From positions 1-41,524 of the forward strand of contig NZ_JAAORB010000026.1 in the NCBI RefSeq assembly GCF_011601345.1: a stretch of DNA of 41,524 nt. Reading direction: 5' to 3'. A program made the position numbers and the translations under genes. Each line of letters opens with the position of its first letter. Within the stretch, counting starts at the first letter, position 1. The notes below the pieces were generated by a model. That model did not search any database and had not been told where the DNA came from. It saw only the letters and a list, made by a program, of their open reading frames with translations. Positions 1 to 8,488 of the stretch are shown piece after piece. Source of the DNA: Roseovarius gahaiensis (GTDB lineage Bacteria > Pseudomonadota > Alphaproteobacteria > Rhodobacterales > Rhodobacteraceae).

Positions 1-77
1 AAATGGTTGCCCACGATGCCGTGAAACACGTGCCCGAGATCACGTGAAATCGCTGCCCAACTTCCGCGAAATACGCA
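1..77. mobile_element. Possible IS21-family terminus (multiple terminal repeats)
   Basis: Three imperfect tandem units are visible. TGCCC occurs at 8, 31 and 54, and each is followed by GTGAAA or GCGAAA at 21, 44 and 66, giving a period of about 23 bp. IS21-family elements typically carry several short repeats of this kind inside their ends and finish in CA/TG. The segment ending ATACGCA at 77 would fit a terminal CA. Only the end lies in the window and no transposase is visible, so the family assignment is an inference from repeat architecture. Confidence 0.4.
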
Positions 78-184
78 ATGAATACCCTTGCGGCAGATTT
101 GAAGTCTTTGCAACGGGAGCTTTCCAGCTAATCACGACAAAGACGTCGTGAGCGGGCTGGATCGAGGGGTGCCGGCACCGGTCT
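78..184. other. Short spacer with no recognised feature
   Basis: This lies between the putative IS end and the 3' end of manC. I see no convincing reading frame, terminator or repeat in it. Confidence 0.4.
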
Positions 185-1618
185 CTATCCCTTGGCCCCT
201 TGGTCGCGGGCATAGACATCCTCGTAACGAACAATGTCATCCTCGCCGAGATACGTTCCGGTCTGCACTTCGATCAGCACCATGTTCACCTTGCCGGGGT
301 TTTCCATCCGGTGCACGGCACCCAACGGGATGAACACCGACTGGTTCTCGCTTACCAGCTGTACTTCATCGTCGACGGTCACCCGCGCTGTGCCCTCGAC
401 CACGATCCAGTGTTCGGCACGGTGGTGGTGACTTTGCAGGCTTAGCGCCGCACCGGGATGTACGACGATGCGTTTCACCTGGAAACGCCCGTCCACCACC
501 AGGCTCTCGAACCAGCCCCAGGGGCGGTAGTCGCGAGGCAGGGTTTCGGCCTGTGCGGCCCCCTCTTCCTTCAGCGCGGCGACGGCCTTCTTTACATCCT
601 GCGCGCGGTTCTTGTGGGCCACCAGCACTGCGTCGGGCATCGCCACCGCGATGATGTCGGTCAGCCCGATACCTATCAGATGCTGATGGCTCTCCTCGGC
701 CCGTAGGAGCGTGTCGTGACAATCGATCGCTGTGGCCGGGCCACCAATCGCGACGCCGCTGTCATCGGGCCCGCTTTCGCGCCACACCGCATCCCAGCCT
801 CCCAGATCGGACCAGGCGCCGTCGTAGGGCATCACCGAAAGGTTGTCGGCATTTTCCATAACCGCGAAATCGATCGAGATATCTTCGAGCGCATCCCAGG
901 GTTCGCGGGCCAGCCGGGTGAACCCCAAATCAATTTCGGCCATGTCGAGCGCGGCGCGCACCCCGGCCAGGGTTTTGGGTGCATGACGTTCGAATGCTGC
1001 GATCATAGCATCGGTGGACAAAAGGAAGATGCCTGCGTTCCACAGGCACTGCCCACCCTCCAGCATGGTCTGCGCGGTAACAGCATCAGGTTTTTCAATA
1101 AAGGCCTTCAGCGGCTGCGCTTTGGGCGTGAAATCTGGTGCCTCGCTCAGTTCCAGCCAGCCATAGTCAGTTTCGGCACGGTCGGGACGGATGCCGAATG
1201 TCACGAGTTGCCCGGCCTCTGCAGTGGGGGCGGCGGCAATCACGGCCGTGCGAAACGCCGCCGCATCGGGGATCACGTGATCAGACGGCGCCACCAACAT
1301 CAGCGCTCCGGGTGACGTAGCTTCCAGTTTCAGTGCGCCTGCCAGAACGGCCGGGGCGGTATTGCGTCTCTGGGGTTCGATCAGGATCGCCGCAGGGGCA
1401 ATTTTGACGTCGGCCAGCTGTTCTGTGACGATGAACCGGAAATCCGACCCGGTGATCACCATGGGCGGGCTGAACCCGTCCCCCGACAGGCGCTGGGCGG
1501 ATGCCTGGAACAGGCTTTCGTCGCCGGTCAGCTTGGAAAACTGTTTGGGATAGCTTTTGCGCGACAGGGGCCAGAGGCGGGTGCCGGATCCACCGCACAG
1601 AAGAAGGGGGGTAATCAT
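185..1618 (-). CDS. manC: Mannose-1-phosphate guanylyltransferase / mannose-6-phosphate isomerase
   Basis: Bifunctional cytoplasmic enzyme of GDP-mannose supply. It isomerises fructose-6-P to mannose-6-P and converts mannose-1-P plus GTP to GDP-mannose. The 477 residues match the length of the ManC/AlgA/CpsB family. The N-terminal nucleotidyltransferase opens with LLLCGGSGTRLWPLSRKSYP (residues 5-24), and the FIEKPD motif lies mid-domain. The C-terminal cupin-type isomerase domain starts near residue 364 (YRPWGWFESL) and carries the metal-site motif QSHHHRAEH at 395-403. The gene lies downstream of a decayed GDP-fucose synthase remnant and of glycosyltransferase genes on the same strand, which suggests supply of mannose for a surface polysaccharide. 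No phosphomannomutase gene is in the window. Product is well supported; the polysaccharide it serves is unknown. Confidence 0.96.
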   Translation of the reverse strand: MITPLLLCGGSGTRLWPLSRKSYPKQFSKLTGDESLFQASAQRLSGDGFSPPMVITGSDFRFIVTEQLADVKIAPAAILIEPQRRNTAPAVLAGALKLEATSPGALMLVAPSDHVIPDAAAFRTAVIAAAPTAEAGQLVTFGIRPDRAETDYGWLELSEAPDFTPKAQPLKAFIEKPDAVTAQTMLEGGQCLWNAGIFLLSTDAMIAAFERHAPKTLAGVRAALDMAEIDLGFTRLAREPWDALEDISIDFAVMENADNLSVMPYDGAWSDLGGWDAVWRESGPDDSGVAIGGPATAIDCHDTLLRAEESHQHLIGIGLTDIIAVAMPDAVLVAHKNRAQDVKKAVAALKEEGAAQAETLPRDYRPWGWFESLVVDGRFQVKRIVVHPGAALSLQSHHHRAEHWIVVEGTARVTVDDEVQLVSENQSVFIPLGAVHRMENPGKVNMVLIEVQTGTYLGEDDIVRYEDVYARDQGAKG

Positions 1619-1738
1619 TTCATTAAATCCTTGTGTCTTTGGCGAACCCTTGGGCGTCTGTAACCATGCTGTGGTATATCCTCTTGTGACGGGTCAAAGC
1701 CCCGAAGACTTTTGTTTTCAATTGCTGAGCCCGTTGAA

Positions 1739-2039
1739 TCATTTTGCGCGTAAGGCACCGGATCCATGTCTTGGAAACCAGTCATAGGTGGAGAGGATAT
1801 GCTTTTCCAGCCCGATCCTCGCAGGCCAACTCATGCGGCCTGTCGCGACATATCCACTAGCTTGCGCATGGTTCCATCGGGTTTGGAGGACGTCAGTGGT
1901 GATGCGGCTCTGAGACCAGGTCATGGCGGCCACCATCTGTACCAGTTCCAGGATGCTGACATCGGTGCCAGAGCTTACGTTGATATGGGTCAAGATCGGT
2001 GCGATTCATCTTGAGTGCGGTTTTTGCGTCAATATCCAT
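1739..2039 (-). pseudogene. fcl: Decayed C-terminal remnant of GDP-L-fucose synthase
   Basis: Pieces of the C-terminus of GDP-L-fucose synthase (Fcl/WcaG) can be read on the minus strand, but only by switching frame. From about 2039 one frame gives MDIDAKTALKMN. The next frame gives IAPILTHINVSSGTDVSI and on through LELVQMVAAM (about 2005-1890). A third gives TSSKPDGTMRKLVDMSR (about 1885-1835). The earlier frame then gives SWPARIGLEKHILSTYDWF down to about 1750. In intact Fcl these blocks are continuous (HINVGTG...SKPDGTxRKLxDxxR...LGW...ISLExGLxxTYxWF). At least two or three frame breaks and the missing N-terminal two thirds make this a pseudogene. Intact fcl commonly neighbours manC and gmd, which fits the position beside manC. 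No gmd is visible. Confidence 0.8.
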
Positions 2040-2125
2040 GGCGTGGCCAGAAACGTTGCGGCGACTGATGCATATTCCACCGTTTTAAGCAACCTCAAGA
2101 TGGAAACTATGGACGAGAAAGCGCA

Positions 2126-4990
2126 TTAAATAGCATCAAGATTATCGGCCGAGGCGTCGAGCTCTCTTGCCCGCGCGCGTGCGCTGCGGCTCATGTCCAG
2201 TAAACTCAGACGGGTGGTCGACAATGCAAGTACCGCGCGCGCCACCGCTGCGGGGGTGTCGGGTGGGGCGACGAAGCCCGTTCGACCATGCAGGACTAGG
2301 CGTGGTGGGGTTCCTCTGTCATAGCAGATCACGGGTCGGCCTGCAGCCATGGCTTCTAGCACGGTCCGTCCGAAGGATTCCGCAAAATGCGACAGACTGG
2401 TGACGAGATCGACTTGTCCGATCGCGGCAAGCGGCCCTTCAGCGTAGGATGCGTGAACCACGTTGCGGGGCAAGCGGCCGAGCGCGTCGAGATCCGCCGA
2501 TCCAGGGCCAATCAGCCTAAACCGGCAGCGTGCGCGGTCGGGTAGTCCCGCAGCGTCCTCGGCCTGCGCGACTAGCCGCGCGACCTCGACGAAATCGGCG
2601 ATTCCCTTCTTTGTGATATTGCTACTGATCAAGCCGACCCGCACTGCTGGGCCCGGGGCAAATGGAAGATTGAAGAGCTGGGGATCGATTCGATTGGGAC
2701 GGATCGTTGTGCGGTCCGGGCATGCAAGCCAATCGGCCACCGCCTGTGAATTGGCGATGAACCGGTCGGCCTCTGACAGCAACCGGCGACGCAGTCCACC
2801 GGCGTTGTCACCTAGAATACGACACAGGTCTGGATCCTGCTGCGGCAATTCCCTGACATGAACAATGGTTGGGCAACTTTCCGCGCGTGCCGCGAGAAGG
2901 GGGGCGTTCAGGACCAGCGTGTTCACATGTAACTCGGCCGGGTCATATCGCCGAATCAGGGCGCGGATGGCGGACAGGGTCTCCGGCGCGACAGGACGGA
3001 AGCGGTGCCTCCAGGCCTGTGGCAAGATCTCGACGACGGCGGAACGCGCTCGCACATCGTCGAGATAAGTCCCATTCACTGCCGATGGCAGGATGACCAC
3101 GGGGGTCATTGGCATTTCGACGCGGCGATCGGCCAGTGCTTCCAGCGCACGCAACAGACTGCGCTCAGCGCCGAAGACCTGCCGATTGGCTGCATGGGCG
3201 AAAACAAGGGCCACGGGGCCTTGCCCTAGTTCAAGTTGCCCTGTGAAGCGTGGCGCGGGCACCGATCTCTCCGCCGGGAATGCCTCCCTGTCGAGCAGTG
3301 GCACCGTTTTTTGTGTCAGCTCGCGCAGACGCCGCCAAGTAGAGCCAGAGAAGCACGGCCCCGGGTCCCGGTCTTCCACGCCGCCATGGTCGAGATAATG
3401 GCGAACCGGGTCCGCATCGGCCCGCAACACATCACCGTTGCGCTGAAGATACCAATGCGGGTCGAACCGCGGCGAAGTTGCGATTTTGGCATAGCCATCG
3501 TCGACCACGACAGCGGAGCCCTCAGCCGGGCCAAGCGCTTCAGGTGCGTGGAATAGGCGCTGCGACGGGGTTTGCGGCAGGTACATCGTAGCGGCACGCA
3601 CGGCGGCGTCCCCATCACGCCCCGCCATAGCAAGGCGCCGTCTGTGCCAATCTAGCGCCGCGTCGAGATAGGCCCGACGCGGGCCGTGAAACTGGGTCGC
3701 CAGATGCGTCGGGATCGAGAGGGTGAGCGAGTCAGCTCCTGTGCGCCCGAAAGCGAGCGGGGTCCCGGGTCGCACTTCGCGCAGCGCTGTTTCGCCATAG
3801 GCTGCCAGCACTCGGTGGTAGTATTCCGTGTCTGCATTGGCGCGTACACGGTCCCAGTAACCTAGGCTTTCGCGCAGTTCCATGCGCATCATAAGCGAGG
3901 ATACGTTGCGGTACACCCAACGGTCCTCGATCCGCCATAGCGCCATCGACAAATCGTCCCCAGCACGAACCCAATTGGAGACGTTGGCGACCGCCGCGGG
4001 CGTCTCCAGCAGCGCGCGGACCTGCAACTCAATCTTGCGTGGATGTGACCAGTCATCGGCGTCATGCACAGTGAAAAACGCACCGCGCGCGGCTGCCAGC
4101 CCGCTGTTTCGCGCGATATAGGCGCCGCCGTTCTGCTTCTGGCTCAGCACGCGAATCCTTGGGTCTTCCGCCGCCATCCGTTGCGCGATTTCCAGTGTGT
4201 CGTCCGGGCTGGCATCGTCAACGAGGAGAATTTCGAGATTACGCCAGCTTTGCGCGGTAAGGCCGCGTAGGCAGGTGGCGAGGGTTGCGCCGGAACCGTA
4301 GGCCGGCACTATGACGCTGACCATCGGACCGTCCATGATGGGCGTAACCGGTTCCGTCGTGAACATCCGATCAAATCGCGGCTCCGGGCCAGAGCGCAGA
4401 ATTACAGGGTCGAGCCCCTCGGCCTCATAAAGCGCGCCAAGCTTTGTAGAAAGCGCGGTGTCCCCTTCGCCGCCTGCAATCGCGACCTCCATCTCGGCAA
4501 GGGTTATATCGGCTCGTGGACCGAACCGCTTCCGCGCGGTGTCCAGAAGGCGCCACGCCCCTTCCATATCCCCACAGCGCGCAAAGGCCTGTACCCCCAA
4601 AATCCACGGTCCAGCGTGGGAAACGATCGCAGCGCCTTTTGCCCCAGCATGGAATAGCTCGATAGCCGCCTTGGCGCTGTGCCAATGCCCGCGCGAGGCT
4701 GCGTGCCGCGCAAAAACCCACCCTGCGACCGCCCGTTCCACGGCTGATCCGCGCCGCATCAGCAATCGCAGTTCCACCAACGCCTCGCGCGGGAAGCCAC
4801 GCCAAAGGATGTGGTCCAGTTCTAGCGCGCGGATCGGTGCGCCAAGCCGCCCCTCGTCACGGCCATGGGCGAGATAGTGTTCCCAAGGATCTAAACCCGC
4901 AGCGCGCACATCCGTGTACGTCTCAAGATACCAAGACGCATCGAATTCGTCCCGTGAGAGGTGGGGAAGTGTGTTGGTTGTGGCGGTCAT
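2126..4990 (-). CDS. Two-domain glycosyltransferase (GT2 + GT4) with FDxxWY repeats
   Basis: Predicted cytoplasmic glycosyltransferase of 954 residues. A repeat module sits at about 15-50 (FDASWYLETYTDV...HYLAHGRDEGR). After a helical region there is a GT2 (GT-A fold) domain at about 222-420, with VSVIVPAYGSG, LLVDDASPDDT and the DxD-type VHDADDW at 308-314. A second repeat copy lies at about 508-548. The C-terminal GT4-like (GT-B fold) domain spans about 590-950, with GLISSNITKKGIADF and the donor-site block FAESFGRTVLEAMAAGRPV at 869-887. The ATG at 4990 is chosen because it overlaps the upstream stop as ATGA; an open frame continues upstream but lies inside the neighbouring gene. It probably adds two sugars to a surface glycan. 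Donor and acceptor cannot be read from sequence. Confidence 0.85.
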   Translation of the reverse strand: MTATTNTLPHLSRDEFDASWYLETYTDVRAAGLDPWEHYLAHGRDEGRLGAPIRALELDHILWRGFPREALVELRLLMRRGSAVERAVAGWVFARHAASRGHWHSAKAAIELFHAGAKGAAIVSHAGPWILGVQAFARCGDMEGAWRLLDTARKRFGPRADITLAEMEVAIAGGEGDTALSTKLGALYEAEGLDPVILRSGPEPRFDRMFTTEPVTPIMDGPMVSVIVPAYGSGATLATCLRGLTAQSWRNLEILLVDDASPDDTLEIAQRMAAEDPRIRVLSQKQNGGAYIARNSGLAAARGAFFTVHDADDWSHPRKIELQVRALLETPAAVANVSNWVRAGDDLSMALWRIEDRWVYRNVSSLMMRMELRESLGYWDRVRANADTEYYHRVLAAYGETALREVRPGTPLAFGRTGADSLTLSIPTHLATQFHGPRRAYLDAALDWHRRRLAMAGRDGDAAVRAATMYLPQTPSQRLFHAPEALGPAEGSAVVVDDGYAKIATSPRFDPHWYLQRNGDVLRADADPVRHYLDHGGVEDRDPGPCFSGSTWRRLRELTQKTVPLLDREAFPAERSVPAPRFTGQLELGQGPVALVFAHAANRQVFGAERSLLRALEALADRRVEMPMTPVVILPSAVNGTYLDDVRARSAVVEILPQAWRHRFRPVAPETLSAIRALIRRYDPAELHVNTLVLNAPLLAARAESCPTIVHVRELPQQDPDLCRILGDNAGGLRRRLLSEADRFIANSQAVADWLACPDRTTIRPNRIDPQLFNLPFAPGPAVRVGLISSNITKKGIADFVEVARLVAQAEDAAGLPDRARCRFRLIGPGSADLDALGRLPRNVVHASYAEGPLAAIGQVDLVTSLSHFAESFGRTVLEAMAAGRPVICYDRGTPPRLVLHGRTGFVAPPDTPAAVARAVLALSTTRLSLLDMSRSARARARELDASADNLDAI

Positions 4991-7140
4991 CGCAGCAACC
5001 GCTTCAACCTTGCCGTGGAAAAGGGTCGGCGCATGAGGCGTGTCGCGCCCGCTTTTGACAACGCTGTACGCAGTCCGCACGACACGCTCCACCATTTGGG
5101 GTCTCGCCCGCCGGACAGGGCTTGAGCGGCTGCCTCGCACTGTGCCGGGTTGTAGCGACTTAAGCGTCGTCCACTGGGCGTCAGCGTCACCATGGGCGGT
5201 GAAGAGACGAGGATACGGACTTTTCTGACGTTCAGCCCAGGATAGGAATGGGGAAGATCTTCCAGCGCCTCGGGATCCGGCAGTAGGAGCAAGGGCGCAT
5301 GCGCCTGTTCTCCGGCGCTAAGCTGTATTACCTGTTTTCCGTCCAGCCGTGCCCTGAGTGACCGACAAAACATGATTTTTGGGGCTATGCGGCGGGGTGG
5401 GTCGAGCCTTGCAAGGGGTACGAGGCCCACCGGACCGCAAGCCGCCGACAACAGGGCATGACACAGTTCTGTTAACCGAGTTTCGCGTCGGAAATCCGCC
5501 GCAATAACAAGCGAGAGCGACAGTGAGTCCACATCGCGGGACAGCATGATCCTGGGAGCTGGAAAGGGGCGCGACTGACCCGGCCGGTACCGCAGCGCGG
5601 CATCGGCGGCCGTTGCATGGTGATGCTGCTGCGCTTCAAGATAGGCCAGCCGCGCACCGGTGACGTAGCCATCTATCCCGAGGGCACGGCTACGCACGGC
5701 CGACCCGGGCCTGTCGCGGGTCAGGGAAAGCAGGCTGGTAACGTCATTCTCGACCGCCGTCGCACCGAACACCCGGCGCATTCGCCGGATCAACTCGTTA
5801 TCCGCGCCGACCCGAACCTCGTCCCAACATCCAAGCCGCTCTACCACGGGGGCGCGGCGGAACAGGATGGAGGCTGTGTTGTCGGTGATGAAATGTGCCT
5901 CGGGGCTTAGACGTGTCAGGCAGAGGTCAGGCTCAATCCGCACATGTTGGGCCGTGCAGGCAATTGCGCCGGGGGACTGCCTCATCACCGCAACCTGTCG
6001 TGCGATCCGTTCCGGGTGGCACCAATCATCGGAATCCTGCAACGTCACGAAGGCGCCGCGCGCCTCACCAAGCGCTCTGTTCCGGGCGACATAGGCACCT
6101 TGGTTGCGGTCCTGCGCGATGACGCGAATTCTTGAGTCCGTCCGCGCTGCGTCTTGCGCGATGGCAAGGGTTGCGTCGGTGCTGGCATCGTCGACGACAA
6201 GGATTTCTAGGTTTCGCCAGCTTTGTTCACTGATAGCACGTAGCGCTGTCCCAAGTGTGGCCTCCGCCTGCCATGCTGCGATGATGACACTGACTAGGGG
6301 CCCGCTACTGATTGGATCCGGATGCGTAGCGCCACAAAGCCGATCATAGGGTGGTTTGCCCGACGCATCATCGAGCAGCGCAACGTCTGGCAGACCGTTC
6401 GCGGCCAATGCCCGGTTGATCCAGGTCAGTCGATCCTGGGATGCTGCGCCAAATCCCGCTAGGGCAAGGCAGACGTCGGCGGTCAGCAGTCCTTCGGCGT
6501 CCCATTCTGCGATTTGGGCGGGCTGAGGCTCGGCCTGTCCCGCCGCCCGGCTCGCGACAAGAAAAAAAGTCAGTATTCTACGGTACAACTGCCTGTCTCG
6601 AGCTTCGCGCATCCCAAACCGTGCCCAGTCGAGGGCAGACTGGGCTTCCGTTTCAGCACCCGTTTTACGCCATTGTCGAAGATGCCATAGGCCAAGTTCG
6701 CGCGCTGCTAGGGCAGCCTCATCCCCCTCAGCCTCGCGGGCCAAGTTCGCCAATCCGTCCAACGCGGACAGCTGCCCTATGGCGTTCAAACGCGCCCTCA
6801 GGATGTCAGTCTCGGCTCGCGCGCGCGCCAGTGGTTCCTCGCTCCAAGGGTCGGGTGAACGCCCTTCACCGCGGCCGAAAGTCAAGAAGTGCTCAAGTGC
6901 CGGCTTGCCGGACGCTGTGACATCGCCGTAGGCCGCCAAGTAGGCGAGACTGTCGAAGCCGGGCCCTGGATCGCGCCCCAGACGCCAGCCTACAGTCAGG
7001 AAAGAGTCCAGCGGATCGCCATCCATCCGATCACCGGCACCTACCCGCAATCGGTACCAGTCCGGGTCGAAGAGGCCCGACTCCCGCAGAATGTTGTCTG
7101 CACCGGGACTTGGGCGGGCGAGGGCCTGTCTGCGGCTCAT
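4987..7140 (-). CDS. GT2-family glycosyltransferase with N-terminal FDxxWY repeats
   Basis: Predicted cytoplasmic glycosyltransferase of 717 residues. Two repeat modules open the protein: FDPDWYRLRV...GRDPGPGF at about 24-62, then DSLAYLAAYGDV...EHFLTFGRGEGR at about 63-94. A helical, charged linker follows to about 280. The GT2 domain begins PLVSVIIAAWQAEATL near 281, continues with ILVVDDASTDATL, and has the nucleotide-sugar/metal motif QDSDDW at 368-373. The C-terminal ~200 residues are not recognised. The start at 7140 is preferred because ATGA overlaps the stop of the gene before it; the 3' end overlaps the next gene the same way. Function in capsule or exopolysaccharide assembly is inferred from the GT2 fold and neighbours. 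Specificity is unknown. Confidence 0.83.
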   Translation of the reverse strand: MSRRQALARPSPGADNILRESGLFDPDWYRLRVGAGDRMDGDPLDSFLTVGWRLGRDPGPGFDSLAYLAAYGDVTASGKPALEHFLTFGRGEGRSPDPWSEEPLARARAETDILRARLNAIGQLSALDGLANLAREAEGDEAALAARELGLWHLRQWRKTGAETEAQSALDWARFGMREARDRQLYRRILTFFLVASRAAGQAEPQPAQIAEWDAEGLLTADVCLALAGFGAASQDRLTWINRALAANGLPDVALLDDASGKPPYDRLCGATHPDPISSGPLVSVIIAAWQAEATLGTALRAISEQSWRNLEILVVDDASTDATLAIAQDAARTDSRIRVIAQDRNQGAYVARNRALGEARGAFVTLQDSDDWCHPERIARQVAVMRQSPGAIACTAQHVRIEPDLCLTRLSPEAHFITDNTASILFRRAPVVERLGCWDEVRVGADNELIRRMRRVFGATAVENDVTSLLSLTRDRPGSAVRSRALGIDGYVTGARLAYLEAQQHHHATAADAALRYRPGQSRPFPAPRIMLSRDVDSLSLSLVIAADFRRETRLTELCHALLSAACGPVGLVPLARLDPPRRIAPKIMFCRSLRARLDGKQVIQLSAGEQAHAPLLLLPDPEALEDLPHSYPGLNVRKVRILVSSPPMVTLTPSGRRLSRYNPAQCEAAAQALSGGRDPKWWSVSCGLRTALSKAGATRLMRRPFSTARLKRLLR

Positions 7141-7661
7141 CCCGTACTTTCCCCGTCGCTGGGGTCTAGCCTGCGCTCCTCGCGCTGTCCGTGAAGCAGG
7201 TAATGCGCGAGGGCAGGCCATCCGGCCTGGCGCACATCGGGATTGGCGGCGTAGTAGCTTTCCGTCTTGAAGTCGGGGCCGGGGTCGTGGCCTTCAAAGG
7301 CGCCGTACCTGAGATAGTGGGCGCAAGCGTACTTGGGGCCTCCGCACTCCGGGTAGGCGTGCGCGTACCACTGAGCATCGAAAAGCGGGCTGCGCTCAAC
7401 GGCGGTGTATTTCGATTGGTGCGTGATCCGGTGGTACCGAGAGAGTAACCGCTCTCGGAGTTGATGCATCACATCCGTGTCCTTCCATCTGGACGCACTG
7501 CGACGCCCTCTCAGTCCACGCTCATCGGTTGAGTCGAGCAGTTCAAGCAGAGCTTCGATCTCTGCCTCGCGTTCCGCCAGCAAATCCTTGAGCAATCGGA
7601 TTTCATTGCGCAGATGGACTTGCAACGCGTCGTCGAATGCAGCTTGCTCGATGTCTCGCAT
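7137..7661 (-). CDS. Coiled-coil protein with two FDxxWY repeats, unknown function
   Basis: A protein of about 174 residues with no catalytic domain that I recognise. The N-terminal ~45 residues are strongly heptad-like and charged (NEIRLLKDLLAEREAEIEAL), predicting a coiled coil. The second half is two copies of the repeat found in the next two glycosyltransferases: FDAQWYAHAYPEC...HYLRYGAFEGHDPGPDF, then ESYYAANPDV...HYLLHGQREERR. It is first in the three-gene operon and overlaps the next start as ATGA. The ATG at 7661 is chosen, though its ribosome-binding site is weak; an in-frame TTG at 7694 would add 11 residues. It could be an adaptor or oligomerisation partner for the two glycosyltransferases, but that is only an inference. 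Confidence 0.7.
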   Translation of the reverse strand: MRDIEQAAFDDALQVHLRNEIRLLKDLLAEREAEIEALLELLDSTDERGLRGRRSASRWKDTDVMHQLRERLLSRYHRITHQSKYTAVERSPLFDAQWYAHAYPECGGPKYACAHYLRYGAFEGHDPGPDFKTESYYAANPDVRQAGWPALAHYLLHGQREERRLDPSDGESTG

Positions 7662-8038
7662 GCCTAGTCTGGTTCCATCAGTTCCGCGAATCAATTTATT
7701 TGTAACGCGCCATGAAACGAGACACGAGTCTCATCACACTGTGCGAAGTCGGATTCTAATTCAAAATGGCTTAGAACTGAAGCCGTTGGGGTGGCATCCA
7801 CAGCACCAGTTCGGGTTAAAAGTCGGGTGCTTTAAGTGTCCAGTGAAATTGGTGCCGGATCAAGACCTCCGTCCCAAACTGCATGCGAAGCTTGGTTGTT
7901 TGTTTTGGTTTAATTTGGGGAACCATGTGAGGCTGAGTGAGGCTGACAAGCCTCACATGGTTCCGACAAGGTATGTCTTACCTTTAACCCAGAGTAAAAC
8001 GCACCATCTCATGGGTGACAGACATCAGGAGGGAGGCA
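7662..8038. other. Divergent spacer between glycosyltransferase operon and msrB
   Basis: No open reading frame of note lies here. It should contain the promoters for both directions, but I cannot pick convincing -35/-10 pairs. A small palindrome (GAGAC-acga-GTCTC) lies at 7719-7732 and a long perfect inverted repeat at 7919-7964. A strong ribosome-binding site (AGGAGGGAGG) precedes msrB. Confidence 0.6.
7919..7964. repeat. Perfect 16-bp inverted repeat containing a tandem 10-mer
   Basis: Left arm GGAACCATGTGAGGCT (7919-7934) and right arm AGCCTCACATGGTTCC (7949-7964) are exactly complementary around a 14-nt loop. The loop side repeats GTGAGGCTGA in tandem (7927-7936 and 7937-7946), so the octamer GTGAGGCT occurs twice direct and once inverted. 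There is no T-run after either arm, so it is not a classical terminator. It lies about 75 bp upstream of the msrB start and could be an operator, an RNA stem or a mobile-repeat footprint. Confidence 0.8.
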
Positions 8039-8488
8039 ATGACGCTATACACCAAAAGCCCCGATGCGATTGCCGCGCTGGACCCCGAGCAATATTGGGT
8101 CACGCAGGAAAATGGGACCGAGCGGCCCGGCACGGGCAAGTATCTGGATAACAAAGACCCCGGTATTTACGTCGATATCGTGTCTGGTGAGCCGTTGTTT
8201 GCCTCGTCAGACAAATATGAATCAGGCTGTGGCTGGCCGAGCTTTACCAAGCCGATTGAGCCCGCCCATATAACCGAGCTGCGCGACAGCAGTCATGGTA
8301 TGGTGCGCACCGAGGTACGCAGCACCCATGGGGACAGCCATTTGGGCCATGTCTTTCCCGATGGGCCGCAAGATCGGGGCGGTTTGCGCTATTGTATCAA
8401 CTCGGCCAGTTTGCGATTTGTGCATCGCGATGACATGGAGGCCGAGGGCTATGCCGCCTATCTGGACCAAGTGGAGGACGTAACATGA
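8039..8488 (+). CDS. msrB: Peptide-methionine (R)-S-oxide reductase
   Basis: Repairs oxidised methionine by reducing the R-sulfoxide in proteins, using thioredoxin; no signal peptide, so cytoplasmic. The 149 residues contain the resolving-cysteine block ESGCGWPSF (Cys64), the conserved [15 protein letters not shown] and the catalytic block [11 protein letters not shown] (Cys119). The two CxxC zinc pairs of the E. coli-type enzyme are absent: IVSGEPLF replaces the first and THGDSHLGH the second, so this is the zinc-free form. The ATG at 8039 is preferred over an in-frame upstream start at 8015 because AGGAGGGAGG lies just ahead of it. The stop overlaps the msrA start as ATGA. Confidence 0.96.
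   Translation: MTLYTKSPDAIAALDPEQYWVTQENGTERPGTGKYLDNKDPGIYVDIVSGEPLFASSDKYESGCGWPSFTKPIEPAHITELRDSSHGMVRTEVRSTHGDSHLGHVFPDGPQDRGGLRYCINSASLRFVHRDDMEAEGYAAYLDQVEDVT

Noticed and set aside
40..333. Short frames on both strands at the left edge
   Set aside because: They overlap the tandem repeats and manC, with no ribosome-binding site or family similarity.
7477..8014. Frame of 224 codons spanning the divergent spacer before msrB
   Set aside because: It is antisense to the coiled-coil gene, crosses the inverted repeat and overlaps msrB out of frame; composition is not protein-like.
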